This document shows, in pieces, positions 21,734-30,821 of a stretch of 42,106 nt of DNA. Both the position numbers and the translations under genes were made by a program. The stretch spans positions 1 through 42,106 of the forward strand of contig DASTCC010000354.1 of assembly GCA_035711465.1 (NCBI GenBank). The letters are read 5' to 3'. How positions within the stretch are numbered: position 1 is the stretch's first letter; each line of letters starts with the position of its first letter. The notes beneath the pieces were generated by a model that did no database searches, was not told the DNA's origin, and saw only the letters and a list, made by a program, of their open reading frames with translations. The stretch is from DASTCC01 sp035711465. Its GTDB lineage: Bacteria > Acidobacteriota > Vicinamibacteria > Vicinamibacterales > SCN-69-37.

Positions 21734-23040
21734 CGTGCTCCTGATTCCGGACGCGCCGCTGGTCGCGCGTCGCCGAAAAGTGCGACCAGCCTAGACGCCC
21801 GGTGATCGGGAGTCAACCGGCCGACGCGCGGCGCGCGCGGCGCGCGCACGCCGAACGCGATGTTCTCCCGCGTCCGCAGGTTTCGCGGCGGCGCGATGAA
21901 TTGCGGATCGGCGCCGTAGACGCCGTCGCGCTCCGCCGACGGCAGCGACAGCCGGCTGCGGCCCGGATCGTCGGCGCGGAACCACCAGTTGTGCGCGAAC
22001 GTGAAGCTGGCCGCGTGGGTGCCGTCGCCGACGTTGATCATCTGATCGCCGCGCCAGTAGACGATGTTGTCTCTGAACGTGCCGTTGCGGCAGGCCGTGA
22101 CGCCCGGCCCGGCCTGTTCCTGCAGGATCCGGATCGGCCATTTCGTCGGCAGATAAATGGTGTTGAAGCGTACCGCGCCGCCGTCCGAGCCGACGAACGC
22201 CACGGCCGCTTCGCTGCCGATGATGACGTTGTCCTCGACGATCACATCGCGCGCTTCGGCCGCGGCCGGCGGCTGGGGCCGGAAGAACTGCCGGCCGGTG
22301 CTGCCGCCAATCTGCACCGCGCGCGACGACGCGTGCTCGAACGTGTTGCCGCTGATCGTGATCGCGCTGCTGCCGCCCTTGGCCTCGATGCCGTTGCCGA
22401 ATTCGATCCCGGGCCTGTGCCGGAACACGCTGCCGCGGATCACGCCGCGGTGGCAGCCGATCATGTCCACGGCCGATCCGCCGGCGCCCCAGCGTTCGAT
22501 GCGCGAGTCCTCGATGACGAAGTCGGTGACCCCCGAGAGCTTGATCCCGTCGTGGTTGCCTTCGGGGAGATCGAAGACGCTGACGCGGCTGATGCGGATG
22601 TGTGCCGACGGCGTCGCGAACGTCTCGCCGTCGTCGATGTTGATCCCGTTGTCCCGGGCGCCGCGGAAGGTCAGGTCGGACAACGTCACGTAGCGCGCAT
22701 CCGAGAGCTGCAGACCGGTTGGACCGCCCTCGAACACGGGCGGGCTGGCCGCGTCCAGCGCGCGAATCACGATCGGCGCGGCCGCGGTCCCGGCAAGGCC
22801 CGCGCGGTAGGCGCCGCCGGCGTAGACGCCGGGCGCAATCGCGATCGTCGTGCCCGGTCCGGCCGCCGACAAGGCGGCGTGAAACGCTGCCGTCGTCCTG
22901 ACCACGACCGTTCGCGGCGCGGCGACGCCGCGCTGGCCGGATGTCGACGCGGACTGCCCGTTCGCCGCCAGGGACGAGATCAACGCGGCGGTGACGATGA
23001 GCCTGCGTGGCGTCAGCGCCGCCCTCGGCGAGCCTCTCAT
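21703..23040 (-). CDS. Secreted right-handed parallel beta-helix protein
   Basis: A 445-residue exported protein (signal peptide about 1-32). The opening RTTAAFHAALSAAGPGTTIA and the IAPGVYAGG turn are typical of the first coils of pectate/alginate-lyase-like beta-helices. Repeating N-G-I/D-G coils follow: NGINIDDG, DGIKLSG, NGIEAKGG and the ISGNTFEH ladder. No complete lyase active site could be picked out. Some relatives bind or cleave acidic polysaccharide. The last 30 residues (arginine/alanine-rich) are not helix-like and overlap the permease start. It is divergent from the 5'-nucleotidase gene, 75 bp away. Confidence 0.78.
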   Translation of the reverse strand: MRGSPRAALTPRRLIVTAALISSLAANGQSASTSGQRGVAAPRTVVVRTTAAFHAALSAAGPGTTIAIAPGVYAGGAYRAGLAGTAAAPIVIRALDAASPPVFEGGPTGLQLSDARYVTLSDLTFRGARDNGINIDDGETFATPSAHIRISRVSVFDLPEGNHDGIKLSGVTDFVIEDSRIERWGAGGSAVDMIGCHRGVIRGSVFRHRPGIEFGNGIEAKGGSSAITISGNTFEHASSRAVQIGGSTGRQFFRPQPPAAAEARDVIVEDNVIIGSEAAVAFVGSDGGAVRFNTIYLPTKWPIRILQEQAGPGVTACRNGTFRDNIVYWRGDQMINVGDGTHAASFTFAHNWWFRADDPGRSRLSLPSAERDGVYGADPQFIAPPRNLRTRENIAFGVRAPRAPRVGRLTPDHRASRLVALFGDARPAARPESGARWRGRGLCSD

Positions 23041-23115
23041 GGCTGTCGAAATATGTCACACACCCGTCATCGCCGGATCGATCGGTGCGTCGGCGCGCGG
23101 CTACAATGCACGGCC

Positions 23116-25449
23116 ATGTCCCGGCCCTCCGCGCGGTTCCTGCTTTTTGCGATGACGATCGCGGCCGCATGCGGCGCGCCGCCGCCGACGTCGCCGATCA
23201 TTCTGTCGATCGTCGGCACGAACGACGTCCACGGCGCGATGCTCGATGGCGACGGCCAGGGTGGCCTGGCGCTGTTCGGCGGATATCTCAAAAACCTGCG
23301 GGCAGCGCGCGCGCGCGACCGGGGCGGCGTGCTGCTCGTCGACGCCGGTGACATGTGGCAGGGAACGCTCGAGTCGAACCTCTCGGAAGGCGCCGTGATG
23401 GTCGAGGCCTACGGCGCGCTCGGCTATCAGGCGGTCACGATCGGCAACCACGAGTTCGACTACGGGCCGGCCGGCGAGCACGCGACGCCGACGGAGCCCG
23501 GCGACGACCCGCGCGGCGCGCTCCGCCAGCGCGCGGCGGCGGCGCGCTTCCCGTTTCTCGCCGCCAACATCGTCGAGATCGAGTCGGCGCGGCCGGTCGA
23601 CTGGCAGAACGTCAGACCGTCGACGTCGATCGACGTCGCCGGCGTTCGCGTCGGGCTCATCGGCGTGACGACGGTGGAGACGCTCGAAGACACGATTGCC
23701 GCGAACCTCCGCGGTCTGACCATCCGGGCGCTGGCGCCGACGGTCGAGAGTGAAGCCAGGGGGCTTCGCGCCGCCGGCGCGACGGTCGTGGTCGTGCTCG
23801 CCCACGCCGGCGGCCGTTGCCAGCGATACACCGGCGCCGAGGCAGCCGACACCTGCGGCGCCAACGACGAGATCGTGCAGGTCGCACGCGCGCTGCCGTC
23901 CGGCCTCGTCGACGTCATCGTCGCGGGGCACACGCACGCGCCGATGGCGAACGAGATCAACGGTGTCGCCGTGATCGAGTCGTTTGCCCGCGGGCGCGCG
24001 TTCGGTCGTGTCGACCTGGCCATTGATCCCGCGACGCGCCGCCCGACGACGCGAACGATTCATCCGCCGGAGAACATCTGTGCGTATGCGCGGCCCGACG
24101 GGCAATGCGTGCCAGCCACCGGCGCCGCGGCCGAGATTCGTGAGCGTTACGAAGGCGCCGTCGTGGAGCGCGACGCACGCGTCGCGGCCATCGTCGCCGG
24201 CGCCGCGGAGCGCGTGGCCGAGATCAAAGCGCGCCCGCTGGAGGTGATCGCCGATACCGCCTTCCCGACGCGCGGCGAGATCGAATCGCCGCTCGGCAAT
24301 CTCGTCGCCGACGCCCTCCTCGCCGGCGCAGATGGCGCGCAGATCGCGATCAACAACACCGATGGCGGCCTACGCGCGGAGCTGCCGGCCGGTCCGGTGA
24401 CGTTCGGCCGGATCTACGAGGTCTTCCCCTTCGACAATCTGCTCGTGACGTTTCCGATCACGGGCGCGCAGTTGAAGCAGGTGCTGGCGGGGCAGATGCA
24501 GGGCGGCGCGCAGATCCTCGGGCTCGCCGGTTTTCGCGCGGTCGCCCGCTGCAGCCGCGGCCGCGCCGACGTCGCGCTGACGCGAGCGTCAGGAGCGCCG
24601 ATCGGCGATGCCGAGACCCTGACGCTGGCGACGACCGACTATCTCGCGACGACGCCGCTCTTCGCGACGGTGCCGGCCGCGCGCACGCCGCGCGTCGATC
24701 GCCGGCTGGCGCGCGATCTGATCGTCGACTGGCTGCGCGCGCGCGGCGGCCGTCTCGACGCGGCCTCATTCATCAACGAGCACGCGCCGCGCTATCCCGC
24801 CCGCAGCACGTTGCCGATGAAGTGCGGCGCGTCATCCGCGCCGATCGAGGCGATCGGCCTGTCAGGGGGTGGCGAGGCCGCCGTTGCGTTGCTGCTGGCG
24901 GTACTTCCTGACCCGGAGCGCGGCGTCGAGATGCTGCGGCTCGGCGCGGCCGTTGAACTCGGCGTCGGGATCGAGGATGAAGCGGCGCGAGACGATGTCG
25001 CCGTTGACGGCCGCATGGGCCCGGACGTCGACGACGTCGGTGGCGATGAGCTGGCCGGCGATGCGGCCGAACACGGTGATGTCGCGGGCGATGATGTCGC
25101 CGTCGACGCCGGCCGACGCCTGGACGATCACGGCGCCCTCTTCGCACCAGACCGGCCCCTCGACGTGGCCCTCGAGCGTGAGGTCTTCCCCGGCGTGGAG
25201 TTCACCCTTGATCGAAAGCGACTTGCCTATCGTCGTCATTACGCTTCGATTGTGTCAGAAAACCGTGCCCGGAGATCGCCGCGTGGGCTCATCCACGTCA
25301 CCTTCGCCGGCTCCGCATCGCGCTCGAGCGGCGGGTGCACGCGGACTAATCAGGGTGCGCGGCGGGGAGCGTGCCGAGCAGGCTTCGCAGCGACAGGCCA
25401 TCCCAGAAGCCGCAGGGCACTTCCCGTAGCCGCTCGTCGGAGCGGATGA
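23116..25449 (+). CDS. 5'-nucleotidase-family (UshA-like) exported phosphoesterase with an anomalous C-terminal run-on
   Basis: Residues 1-19 form an export signal ending AAAC, possibly lipid-anchored. The metallophosphatase domain shows GTNDVHG, DAGDMWQGT, GNHEFDYG, LAHAGG and AGHTHA. The 5'-nucleotidase C-terminal domain shows SPLGNLVADALL, NNTDGGLR and GRIYEVFPFDN. Homology ends about residue 560 (near 24800). The frame then stays open another 215 codons with no stop until 25447-25449, reading antisense through the bactofilin gene; that tail is acid-rich and not family-like. A stop in the next frame lies at 24818-24820, so a lost stop or a 1-nt frameshift is likely. TACAAT at 23102-23107 is eight bases before the ATG. 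It would cleave extracellular nucleotides or related phosphoesters. Confidence 0.75.
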   Translation: MSRPSARFLLFAMTIAAACGAPPPTSPIILSIVGTNDVHGAMLDGDGQGGLALFGGYLKNLRAARARDRGGVLLVDAGDMWQGTLESNLSEGAVMVEAYGALGYQAVTIGNHEFDYGPAGEHATPTEPGDDPRGALRQRAAAARFPFLAANIVEIESARPVDWQNVRPSTSIDVAGVRVGLIGVTTVETLEDTIAANLRGLTIRALAPTVESEARGLRAAGATVVVVLAHAGGRCQRYTGAEAADTCGANDEIVQVARALPSGLVDVIVAGHTHAPMANEINGVAVIESFARGRAFGRVDLAIDPATRRPTTRTIHPPENICAYARPDGQCVPATGAAAEIRERYEGAVVERDARVAAIVAGAAERVAEIKARPLEVIADTAFPTRGEIESPLGNLVADALLAGADGAQIAINNTDGGLRAELPAGPVTFGRIYEVFPFDNLLVTFPITGAQLKQVLAGQMQGGAQILGLAGFRAVARCSRGRADVALTRASGAPIGDAETLTLATTDYLATTPLFATVPAARTPRVDRRLARDLIVDWLRARGGRLDAASFINEHAPRYPARSTLPMKCGASSAPIEAIGLSGGGEAAVALLLAVLPDPERGVEMLRLGAAVELGVGIEDEAARDDVAVDGRMGPDVDDVGGDELAGDAAEHGDVAGDDVAVDAGRRLDDHGALFAPDRPLDVALEREVFPGVEFTLDRKRLAYRRHYASIVSENRARRSPRGLIHVTFAGSASRSSGGCTRTNQGARRGACRAGFAATGHPRSRRALPVAARRSG
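24862..25239 (-). CDS. Bactofilin-family cytoskeletal protein
   Basis: A 125-residue polymer-forming protein. The opening TTIGKSLSIKGELHAGEDL and the following ladder (LEGHVEGPV, VDGDIIARDITVFGRIAGQL, VNGDIVSRRFIL) are the beta-helical bactofilin core at about 2-98. A basic C-terminal tail (RVRKYRQQQRN) follows. Bactofilins assemble without nucleotides and position envelope enzymes or polar machines. It is embedded antisense inside the open frame of the 5'-nucleotidase gene. Its match to the family is clear, so I take it as real. Confidence 0.85.
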   Translation of the reverse strand: MTTIGKSLSIKGELHAGEDLTLEGHVEGPVWCEEGAVIVQASAGVDGDIIARDITVFGRIAGQLIATDVVDVRAHAAVNGDIVSRRFILDPDAEFNGRAEPQHLDAALRVRKYRQQQRNGGLATP

Positions 25450-26323
25450 CGCGGTCGAGGACCAGATACCGGTCGGCGCCGCGTCCCTCCGGCGCACGGA
25501 AGCGCTGCCAGTGCACCACGGCATCGTCGTCGACGCTCGGATTGCCGGTCGCGATGAAGCGGCTCCAGTAGCCGGCCATGGCGGAGTGGAGCGCCAGGTC
25601 CTCTGCCTCCAGCGGGTGGTTGGGGAACAGGTTCGGCACGTAGTCGTTGCCGAACAGGATGTTCGACTCGACGCCGTGAATCGCGCGGCCCGGCGCGAGG
25701 TCGTCGATGACGTAGTCATATGAGTAGAGATAGGCCGGCGTCCGGGTGTCGTCGATCAATCGCGCCAGTCGCTTCGCTTCGCAAACGAACTGCCCGTCGG
25801 TGACCAGCCGCGCGAGACTCTCGAGGGGCGTCGCCTCCAGGGTTGCCGGGTAGAGCGCGAGAACGGCGGTTGCGAGTCCCTGAAACTCGGCGGCGACCGC
25901 GGCGTCGAATTGCGCGGCGGTCAGGCCTCCGGGGAAGCTGCGCGTCACGAACGAGCCGTACGCTTCGTCGCGCGTCACGCCGACGATCGAGGGCACCTGG
26001 GCGAAGAGCCCGGCTTCGAAAAGCGTGCGCGGCTGCGCAGGAATCTCGAGACCGTCGACGTTCGGCAGCCACGCAGTCCGCCCGGCGATCTCGCTGACCT
26101 GGGGCGCGAACAGCGGCAACGCCGCGACCTGATCCCGTGTCTTGCCGCGCAGACAACCGAGCGCTGACGCGGCCTCCGTGCAGCCGAGCGCGGCAGCGAA
26201 CGCGGCGCCTTGCGCCGCGGCCTCCGTCCCGTCCGGCCAGCGCAGCGTCACGGCGCCGCTCTCGATGATGGCCTGTTGAAACAGATCACGCGAGCCGGGA
26301 GCGACCAGATGCAGCCTGACAAC
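25346..26323 (-). pseudogene. Carboxylesterase type B remnant lacking the nucleophile half
   Basis: The C-terminal part of a type-B carboxylesterase. Family-like sequence starts near 26323 (HLVAPGSRDLFQQAIIESGA), just after where the GESAGG nucleophile elbow should be, and runs to a normal stop. The acid residue (VTRDEAYGSF) and the catalytic His region (AIHGVESNILFGN) remain, but the Ser and roughly the first 190-200 residues are missing. Upstream in-frame sequence to 26539 is unrelated and lies antisense to the regulator gene at 26384. This looks like a 5' deletion joined to the regulator gene. A re-started 320-residue protein would have no triad. Confidence 0.78.
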
Positions 26324-26383
26324 ACCTGTCGTTGAACACGGCGGAAGCGAGGAGTAGAGTCCGAAACACCCGACGGAGCCTTC

Positions 26384-28414
26384 ATGTCCGATCCCCTGAT
26401 GGCCGAGGCCGCGCGATCCGATGAGCCCGGCCGCCGTCTCGACGCCTGGAAAGAGATCGCCGCGTATCTGAAGCGCGATGTAACGACGGTGCGCCGATGG
26501 GAGAGGCGCGAGGGCCTGCCGGTCCATCGGCATCGACACGACAAGCTCGGATCGGTGTACGCGTTCACGAAGGAAATCGACGATTGGTGTCGCCAGCGCG
26601 GCGAGCCGGTCTCGCCGTCTACGGAGCCACCACCTCCGCTCGGCGGCTCATCGGCCGGCGCGCGAGCCCCGACGTGGCCGAGGTGGATGCTGGCCGGCGG
26701 CGTGCTCGCCGCGATCGCGGCATGGCTCATCATCGGCGCGGACGTCGCGCCGCCCGACGCGACTGCCGATGCGGCGCCGATGTCTCTGGCGATTCCGGCG
26801 CCAGCCGATGGCGGCGTGGCATCGCTGGCGATTTCGCCAGATGGACGTCGGCTGGCATACGCTTCCGGACGCGCCGGCGACGTCGATCGGCTGTGGATCC
26901 GGCGTCTCGATTCGACCGTGGCCGAGCCGCTCGCCGGCACGGCGGGCGCCAGCTATCCGTTCTGGTCGCCTGACGGGCAGCGCCTTGGATTCTTCGCCGA
27001 TGGGCGTCTCAAGACGATCGCGATCGACACCCGAGAGATCGCGGACCTGGCGGATGCGCCGGTGCCGCGCGGCGGCACGTGGAGCGCTCGAGGCATGATC
27101 CTGTTTGGCCCCGATCGCGGGCGGCCGCTCTCGCAGGTGCCGGCCAGCGGCGGCCTGGTCACGCAGGCAACCGCGATCGACGACAGGTATCGTGCCGGGC
27201 ATGCCTGGCCCGAGTTCCTGCCCGACGGCCATCGCTTCCTCTTCCTCGACTACGATCCGCGACGTGATCGCCATGGGATCTACGTCGGCGATCTCGACTC
27301 GGCCGAGACGCGTCGGCTGGTTGCCGCCTATTCGAGCGCGAGCTACTCGACCAGCGGCGACCTCATCTATGTCGCGCGGGAACTCGTCGCCCAGCACCTC
27401 GATCTCGAGACGTTGACCATGACCGGTCCGCTGCGGACGCTGGCGATCCATGTCGCCGTGCGCGAGAGCGACGATCACAAGGCCGAGTTCTCGATGTCGC
27501 GAACCGGCGTGCTCGCGCTGCGTGCGCCCGAGAGCAGCCGCCGCCGCGTCGTCTGGCTCGATCGGCGCGGCCGGCAGACCGGAGCCATCGGCGACGCCGC
27601 CGGCTACAGCAGTCCGACGATTTCGCCGGATGGCCGGTCCATTCTGCTGTCGCGATTCGACTCCGACGACGGGCCGATGTACCCCTGGCGTCTCGACGTC
27701 GCGACCGGCACGGGGACGCGGCTCACTGCCGGAGCAGGCCTCGAGGTCTCCCCGATCTGGAGCCGGCGCGGCGATCGCATCGTCTTCGGCGCGATCGGGA
27801 ACGGCCACGTCCGCTTCCTCGAGGCGTCGCCGCTGCCTGGCGCGATCGCCGAGGGGCTGTGCGACCTCGCGCCGTTGGCGACGGCGGAGAACTGGACGCC
27901 CGACGGGCAGACGTTGCTGCTGACGGCGCTCCGGCCGACGACCAAGGCCGACGTGCTGCTGTGGTCGCGATCGACGCGCGCGCTGACTCCATGGCTGGCG
28001 ACGCCAGCCAACGAGGTGCAGGCACGGGTCTCACCCGATGGACGGTCGGTGGCCTACGCGTCCGACGAATCGGGCCGCTACGAAATCTACGTGCGAGGCT
28101 TTGCCGGAAGCGCCGGGACCTGGCGAGTCTCCGACACGGGCGGCGCCGATCCGAGGTGGCATCCCGACGGTCGAACGCTGTACTACATCCGTCCCGATGG
28201 CACGATCGTCGAGGTCGCGCTCCGAACCGCCGCCGCACTCGAGCGCCACGTCGGGACGCCCCTGTTCGACATCGGCACGGACGGCCTCTGGGCCGAGGCG
28301 CGCAACCACTACGACGTCGCCAGGGACGGACGTATCGTCACTCTCCGGCCGGTCGCCGACTCGCGGCAGACGCCGTTCACGCTGATGGTCAATTGGCGGG
28401 TCGGCTCGAAGTGA
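26384..28414 (+). CDS. Membrane-tethered DNA-binding protein with a TolB-like beta-propeller
   Basis: A 676-residue protein of a type common in Acidobacteriota. Residues about 17-70 are an excisionase/MerR-like winged helix (LDAWKEIAAYLKRDVTTVRR, then FTKEIDDW). After a proline-rich linker one membrane helix occurs at about 102-121. The periplasmic part is a six- to seven-bladed TolB/PD40 propeller with repeated SPDGRRLAY, SPDGQRLGFF, SPDGRSILL, TPDGQTLLL and SPDGRSVAYASDESGRYEIY blades. It should sense a ligand outside and alter transcription inside, like CadC/ToxR. Target unknown. Its 5' end abuts the truncated esterase, suggesting the pair once faced each other across a shared promoter. 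The 3' end overlaps the lipoprotein gene by 26 bp. Confidence 0.85.
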   Translation: MSDPLMAEAARSDEPGRRLDAWKEIAAYLKRDVTTVRRWERREGLPVHRHRHDKLGSVYAFTKEIDDWCRQRGEPVSPSTEPPPPLGGSSAGARAPTWPRWMLAGGVLAAIAAWLIIGADVAPPDATADAAPMSLAIPAPADGGVASLAISPDGRRLAYASGRAGDVDRLWIRRLDSTVAEPLAGTAGASYPFWSPDGQRLGFFADGRLKTIAIDTREIADLADAPVPRGGTWSARGMILFGPDRGRPLSQVPASGGLVTQATAIDDRYRAGHAWPEFLPDGHRFLFLDYDPRRDRHGIYVGDLDSAETRRLVAAYSSASYSTSGDLIYVARELVAQHLDLETLTMTGPLRTLAIHVAVRESDDHKAEFSMSRTGVLALRAPESSRRRVVWLDRRGRQTGAIGDAAGYSSPTISPDGRSILLSRFDSDDGPMYPWRLDVATGTGTRLTAGAGLEVSPIWSRRGDRIVFGAIGNGHVRFLEASPLPGAIAEGLCDLAPLATAENWTPDGQTLLLTALRPTTKADVLLWSRSTRALTPWLATPANEVQARVSPDGRSVAYASDESGRYEIYVRGFAGSAGTWRVSDTGGADPRWHPDGRTLYYIRPDGTIVEVALRTAAALERHVGTPLFDIGTDGLWAEARNHYDVARDGRIVTLRPVADSRQTPFTLMVNWRVGSK

Positions 28415-29102
28415 CGCGCAGATCGAACCCGTCACAGTCGTAATAGGCCAGCACCCGCAGCTCGAACACCTGCCCGGCGCGCAGTCTCGCCGTGAGCGAG
28501 ACCGTATTCCCCGGCGCGCCGGTCGGCTGTGCGGGCTGCCGGTCGTCCGTGTCGGTGGAGTAGAGCATCAGCTCGACGAGGTCCGCCGGGCCGATCCAGC
28601 TGAGCTCGGCCGTCAGGTCGATGTCGACGTCCGTCGCAATCACGTATCGCCGGCACGGAGCCCGTGCGTCCCACTCGGGGTCGCAGGGCCGATCGACGGC
28701 CAGATCGATCGCGGAGTGGATGGCCGTCGGCGGCGACAACCGTTCGCCGGGCTCGAGCGCGATCGTCAGAAAGGCCTCGCCCGCGCTCGGCGCGGGAAAC
28801 CCGTAGCCGGGGAGGAAGCCGGTCTTCCAGGCGCGGACGCGCTCGATGCCGACCGTCTCGCCGAAATCGAAGGTGCCGTCGGCGGCGGTCGTCGCCATTC
28901 GCCCCGACTGAAGCGTCACCGTCGCGCCCCCGACCGACATCGCATCGACGTCCGTGACGCGGCCGCGGAGCGTGAAGGTCGGTATCTCGACCCGTCCGGC
29001 CGAGGGCGACGGCAACATCGTGGACGGCTGCCCGCATCCGAGCTGCGCGGAAACTGTGGTCGCAATCGCCGCGGCCAGGGCGAATCGAAGCGTGCGCGTC
29101 AT
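28389..29102 (-). CDS. Lipoprotein with a carboxypeptidase-regulatory-like domain
   Basis: A 237-residue protein. The start at 29102 gives a signal peptide MTRTLRFALAAAIATTVS followed by the lipobox QLGC. Residues about 43-110 form a CarboxypepD-regulatory/transthyretin-like beta domain (FTLRGRVTDVDAMSVGGATV, then ADGTFDFGE). The remainder (about 130-235) is a beta-rich domain with AELSWIGPADLVELMLYS, resembling lectin-like C2-type sandwich domains found with TonB systems. Role probably cell-surface binding. An upstream in-frame start at 29141 adds 13 non-signal residues and is less likely. Confidence 0.72.
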   Translation of the reverse strand: MTRTLRFALAAAIATTVSAQLGCGQPSTMLPSPSAGRVEIPTFTLRGRVTDVDAMSVGGATVTLQSGRMATTAADGTFDFGETVGIERVRAWKTGFLPGYGFPAPSAGEAFLTIALEPGERLSPPTAIHSAIDLAVDRPCDPEWDARAPCRRYVIATDVDIDLTAELSWIGPADLVELMLYSTDTDDRQPAQPTGAPGNTVSLTARLRAGQVFELRVLAYYDCDGFDLRVTSSRPAN

Positions 29103-29258
29103 GTCGGCGACCAGTGTCGGGGCCGCTGAGGCCGAAAACAACGGGCAAAGTCGGGCGCCCTACTTTGCCGGCGTCCGTCGCCAGCCAACATTCCCGCGGC
29201 TTCCTACGTCCTATGTCGCGACGCTCCGCCGGCGGACGGCGGATCAGGGAGGCCGTCG

Positions 29259-29996
29259 ATGTCGTGGTGGCGTCGTAGCAAGACGGAGGCCCCGGCCGCG
29301 GAAGCGTCCGGCCTGCCGCTCATCCGCCTGGAAGGCGTGACCAAGCTCTTCGAAGGCGATGCCGACGAGCCGGCGGTGGCGCTGCGTGACGTCACGGTCG
29401 ACATCCATCGCGGCGAGTTCATCTCGGTCTCGGGGCCATCCGGCTGCGGCAAGTCGACATTCCTGGCGATTCTCGCGCTGCTCGACACGCCGACGTCGGG
29501 GCACTACTGGCTGACCGGACGGCGGATGGATCGAATCTCGCCGGGCGAACGGGCGCGGCTGCGCAACGTCGACATCGGGCTGATCTTCCAGAGCTTCAAT
29601 CTGATCGGCGATCTCACCGTGTACGAAAACGTCGAGTACCCGCTGACGCTGCGCGGCACGAACGCCGCGGAACGGCGCGCGCGGGTCGAGGCCGCGCTCG
29701 AGCGCGTCGGCATTGCCGCGCGCGGCAAGCACCGTCCCGGCTCGCTGTCGGGCGGTCATCAGCAGCTCGTGGCCATCGCCCGCGCGATTGCCGGCCAGCC
29801 GCCGATCGTGCTGGCCGACGAGCCGACCGGCAACCTCGACTCGGCCAGCGGCGAGGCGGTGATGCAGATGCTCTGCGAGCTCCACGCCAGCGGTTCGACG
29901 GTGTGTCTGGCGACGCACGATCCCCGTTACATCGCGCTGGCCCGCCGACACATCTATCTCTTCGACGGACGCGTCGTCGACCAGCCTGTCGCGTAG
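29259..29996 (+). CDS. Orphan MacB/LolD-type ABC transporter ATPase
   Basis: A 245-residue ATP-binding subunit. Walker A is GPSGCGKST (59-67), Q-loop IFQSFNL, Walker B IVLADEPTGNLD (183-194), and the switch His is in ATHDPRY. The signature motif is LSGGHQQL instead of LSGGQQQR: Q167 is His and the following R is Leu, unusual for an active LolD-type protein. No permease or adaptor gene is adjacent, though the ADOP-type permease at 37826 is a conceivable partner. AGGGAGG precedes the ATG by six bases. Confidence 0.85.
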   Translation: MSWWRRSKTEAPAAEASGLPLIRLEGVTKLFEGDADEPAVALRDVTVDIHRGEFISVSGPSGCGKSTFLAILALLDTPTSGHYWLTGRRMDRISPGERARLRNVDIGLIFQSFNLIGDLTVYENVEYPLTLRGTNAAERRARVEAALERVGIAARGKHRPGSLSGGHQQLVAIARAIAGQPPIVLADEPTGNLDSASGEAVMQMLCELHASGSTVCLATHDPRYIALARRHIYLFDGRVVDQPVA

Positions 29997-30119
29997 CGGC
30001 CGTCGTGCCGGGTGGTGACCGCGGTTCCGAAGAACCCGTACGGCTCCTGCCGACACCAGCACGGTCGAGGTGGGCGTGCTATAGTCCGCTCACACCGACA
30101 ACCGATGACGAGGAGCCGC

Positions 30120-30821
30120 ATGCGCGCCCTCCGCTGCTTGGCGTTCGCCGGGGCGATCGTCCTCGCTGGCTGCTCGAGCGACGATTCCGGCGGTCTCCCA
30201 ATCCGGCCGAGTCCTGGTCCGACGCCGCAACCCTCCGGCATCCAGATCACCGGCACGGTGATCGGCCACGAGGGGCCGGGCTCCGGATCGCCGAAGAGCG
30301 CGGAAGTCTGGCCGTGGTTCGAACGCGACTCTGGTGCCGGCACCGGCGGCCGGCACCAGGCTGGCGCGAACGGCGCGTTCACGATCACGGCGCCGCTCGA
30401 CACTCGCGCCGTGCGCTTGTTGGCGCGCACCGGCGATTTCCTGCAACCGTGTCTGGTGACGCTGCGCCTCGCCGGCGGCGCCACGTCGTATGCGATCGAC
30501 GTGCACCTCGTCCGCGAATCCGCGCTGCCACAACTGCGGACGTTCGGCTTCGTGCGCGGCACGGTCGAGGGGTTCGTGTTCGAGGCAACGCCCACCGGAC
30601 GACGAGGCGTGAGCGGCGCGGCGATCGTCGTCGACGGCCTGGGTGGAGACGGACTGGTGCTTGCCGACACGATCTCCGACCCGGAAGGCCGCTTCCTGCT
30701 CTGCGGACTCGAGGACGTGACGCCGACGGCGGCCCTTTTTGTCGTGAAAGCGGGGTACACGATGGGGGTCGTCAATCTGCCGAGCACCCCCGAGGCGATC
30801 GAGATCGAGCTCAAGCGCTGA
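30120..30821 (+). CDS. Lipoprotein with repeated carboxypeptidase-regulatory-like segments
   Basis: A 233-residue exported protein. The start at 30120 has GAGGAG upstream and gives MRALRCLAFAGAIVLAGC, a clear lipoprotein signal (C18). Two beta segments resemble carboxypeptidase-regulatory-like domains: GIQITGTVIGHEGPGSG (about 39) with ANGAFTITAPLD, and GTVEGFVFEATPTGRRGVSG (about 145) with DPEGRFLLCGLED. A TATAGT hexamer lies near 30079-30084. Function unknown; it converges with the GNAT gene, overlapping by 11 bp. Confidence 0.7.
   Translation: MRALRCLAFAGAIVLAGCSSDDSGGLPIRPSPGPTPQPSGIQITGTVIGHEGPGSGSPKSAEVWPWFERDSGAGTGGRHQAGANGAFTITAPLDTRAVRLLARTGDFLQPCLVTLRLAGGATSYAIDVHLVRESALPQLRTFGFVRGTVEGFVFEATPTGRRGVSGAAIVVDGLGGDGLVLADTISDPEGRFLLCGLEDVTPTAALFVVKAGYTMGVVNLPSTPEAIEIELKR

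Noticed and set aside
21802..23115. Upstream extension of the 5'-nucleotidase frame
   Set aside because: Antisense to the beta-helix gene; the export signal and TACAAT hexamer support a start at 23116.
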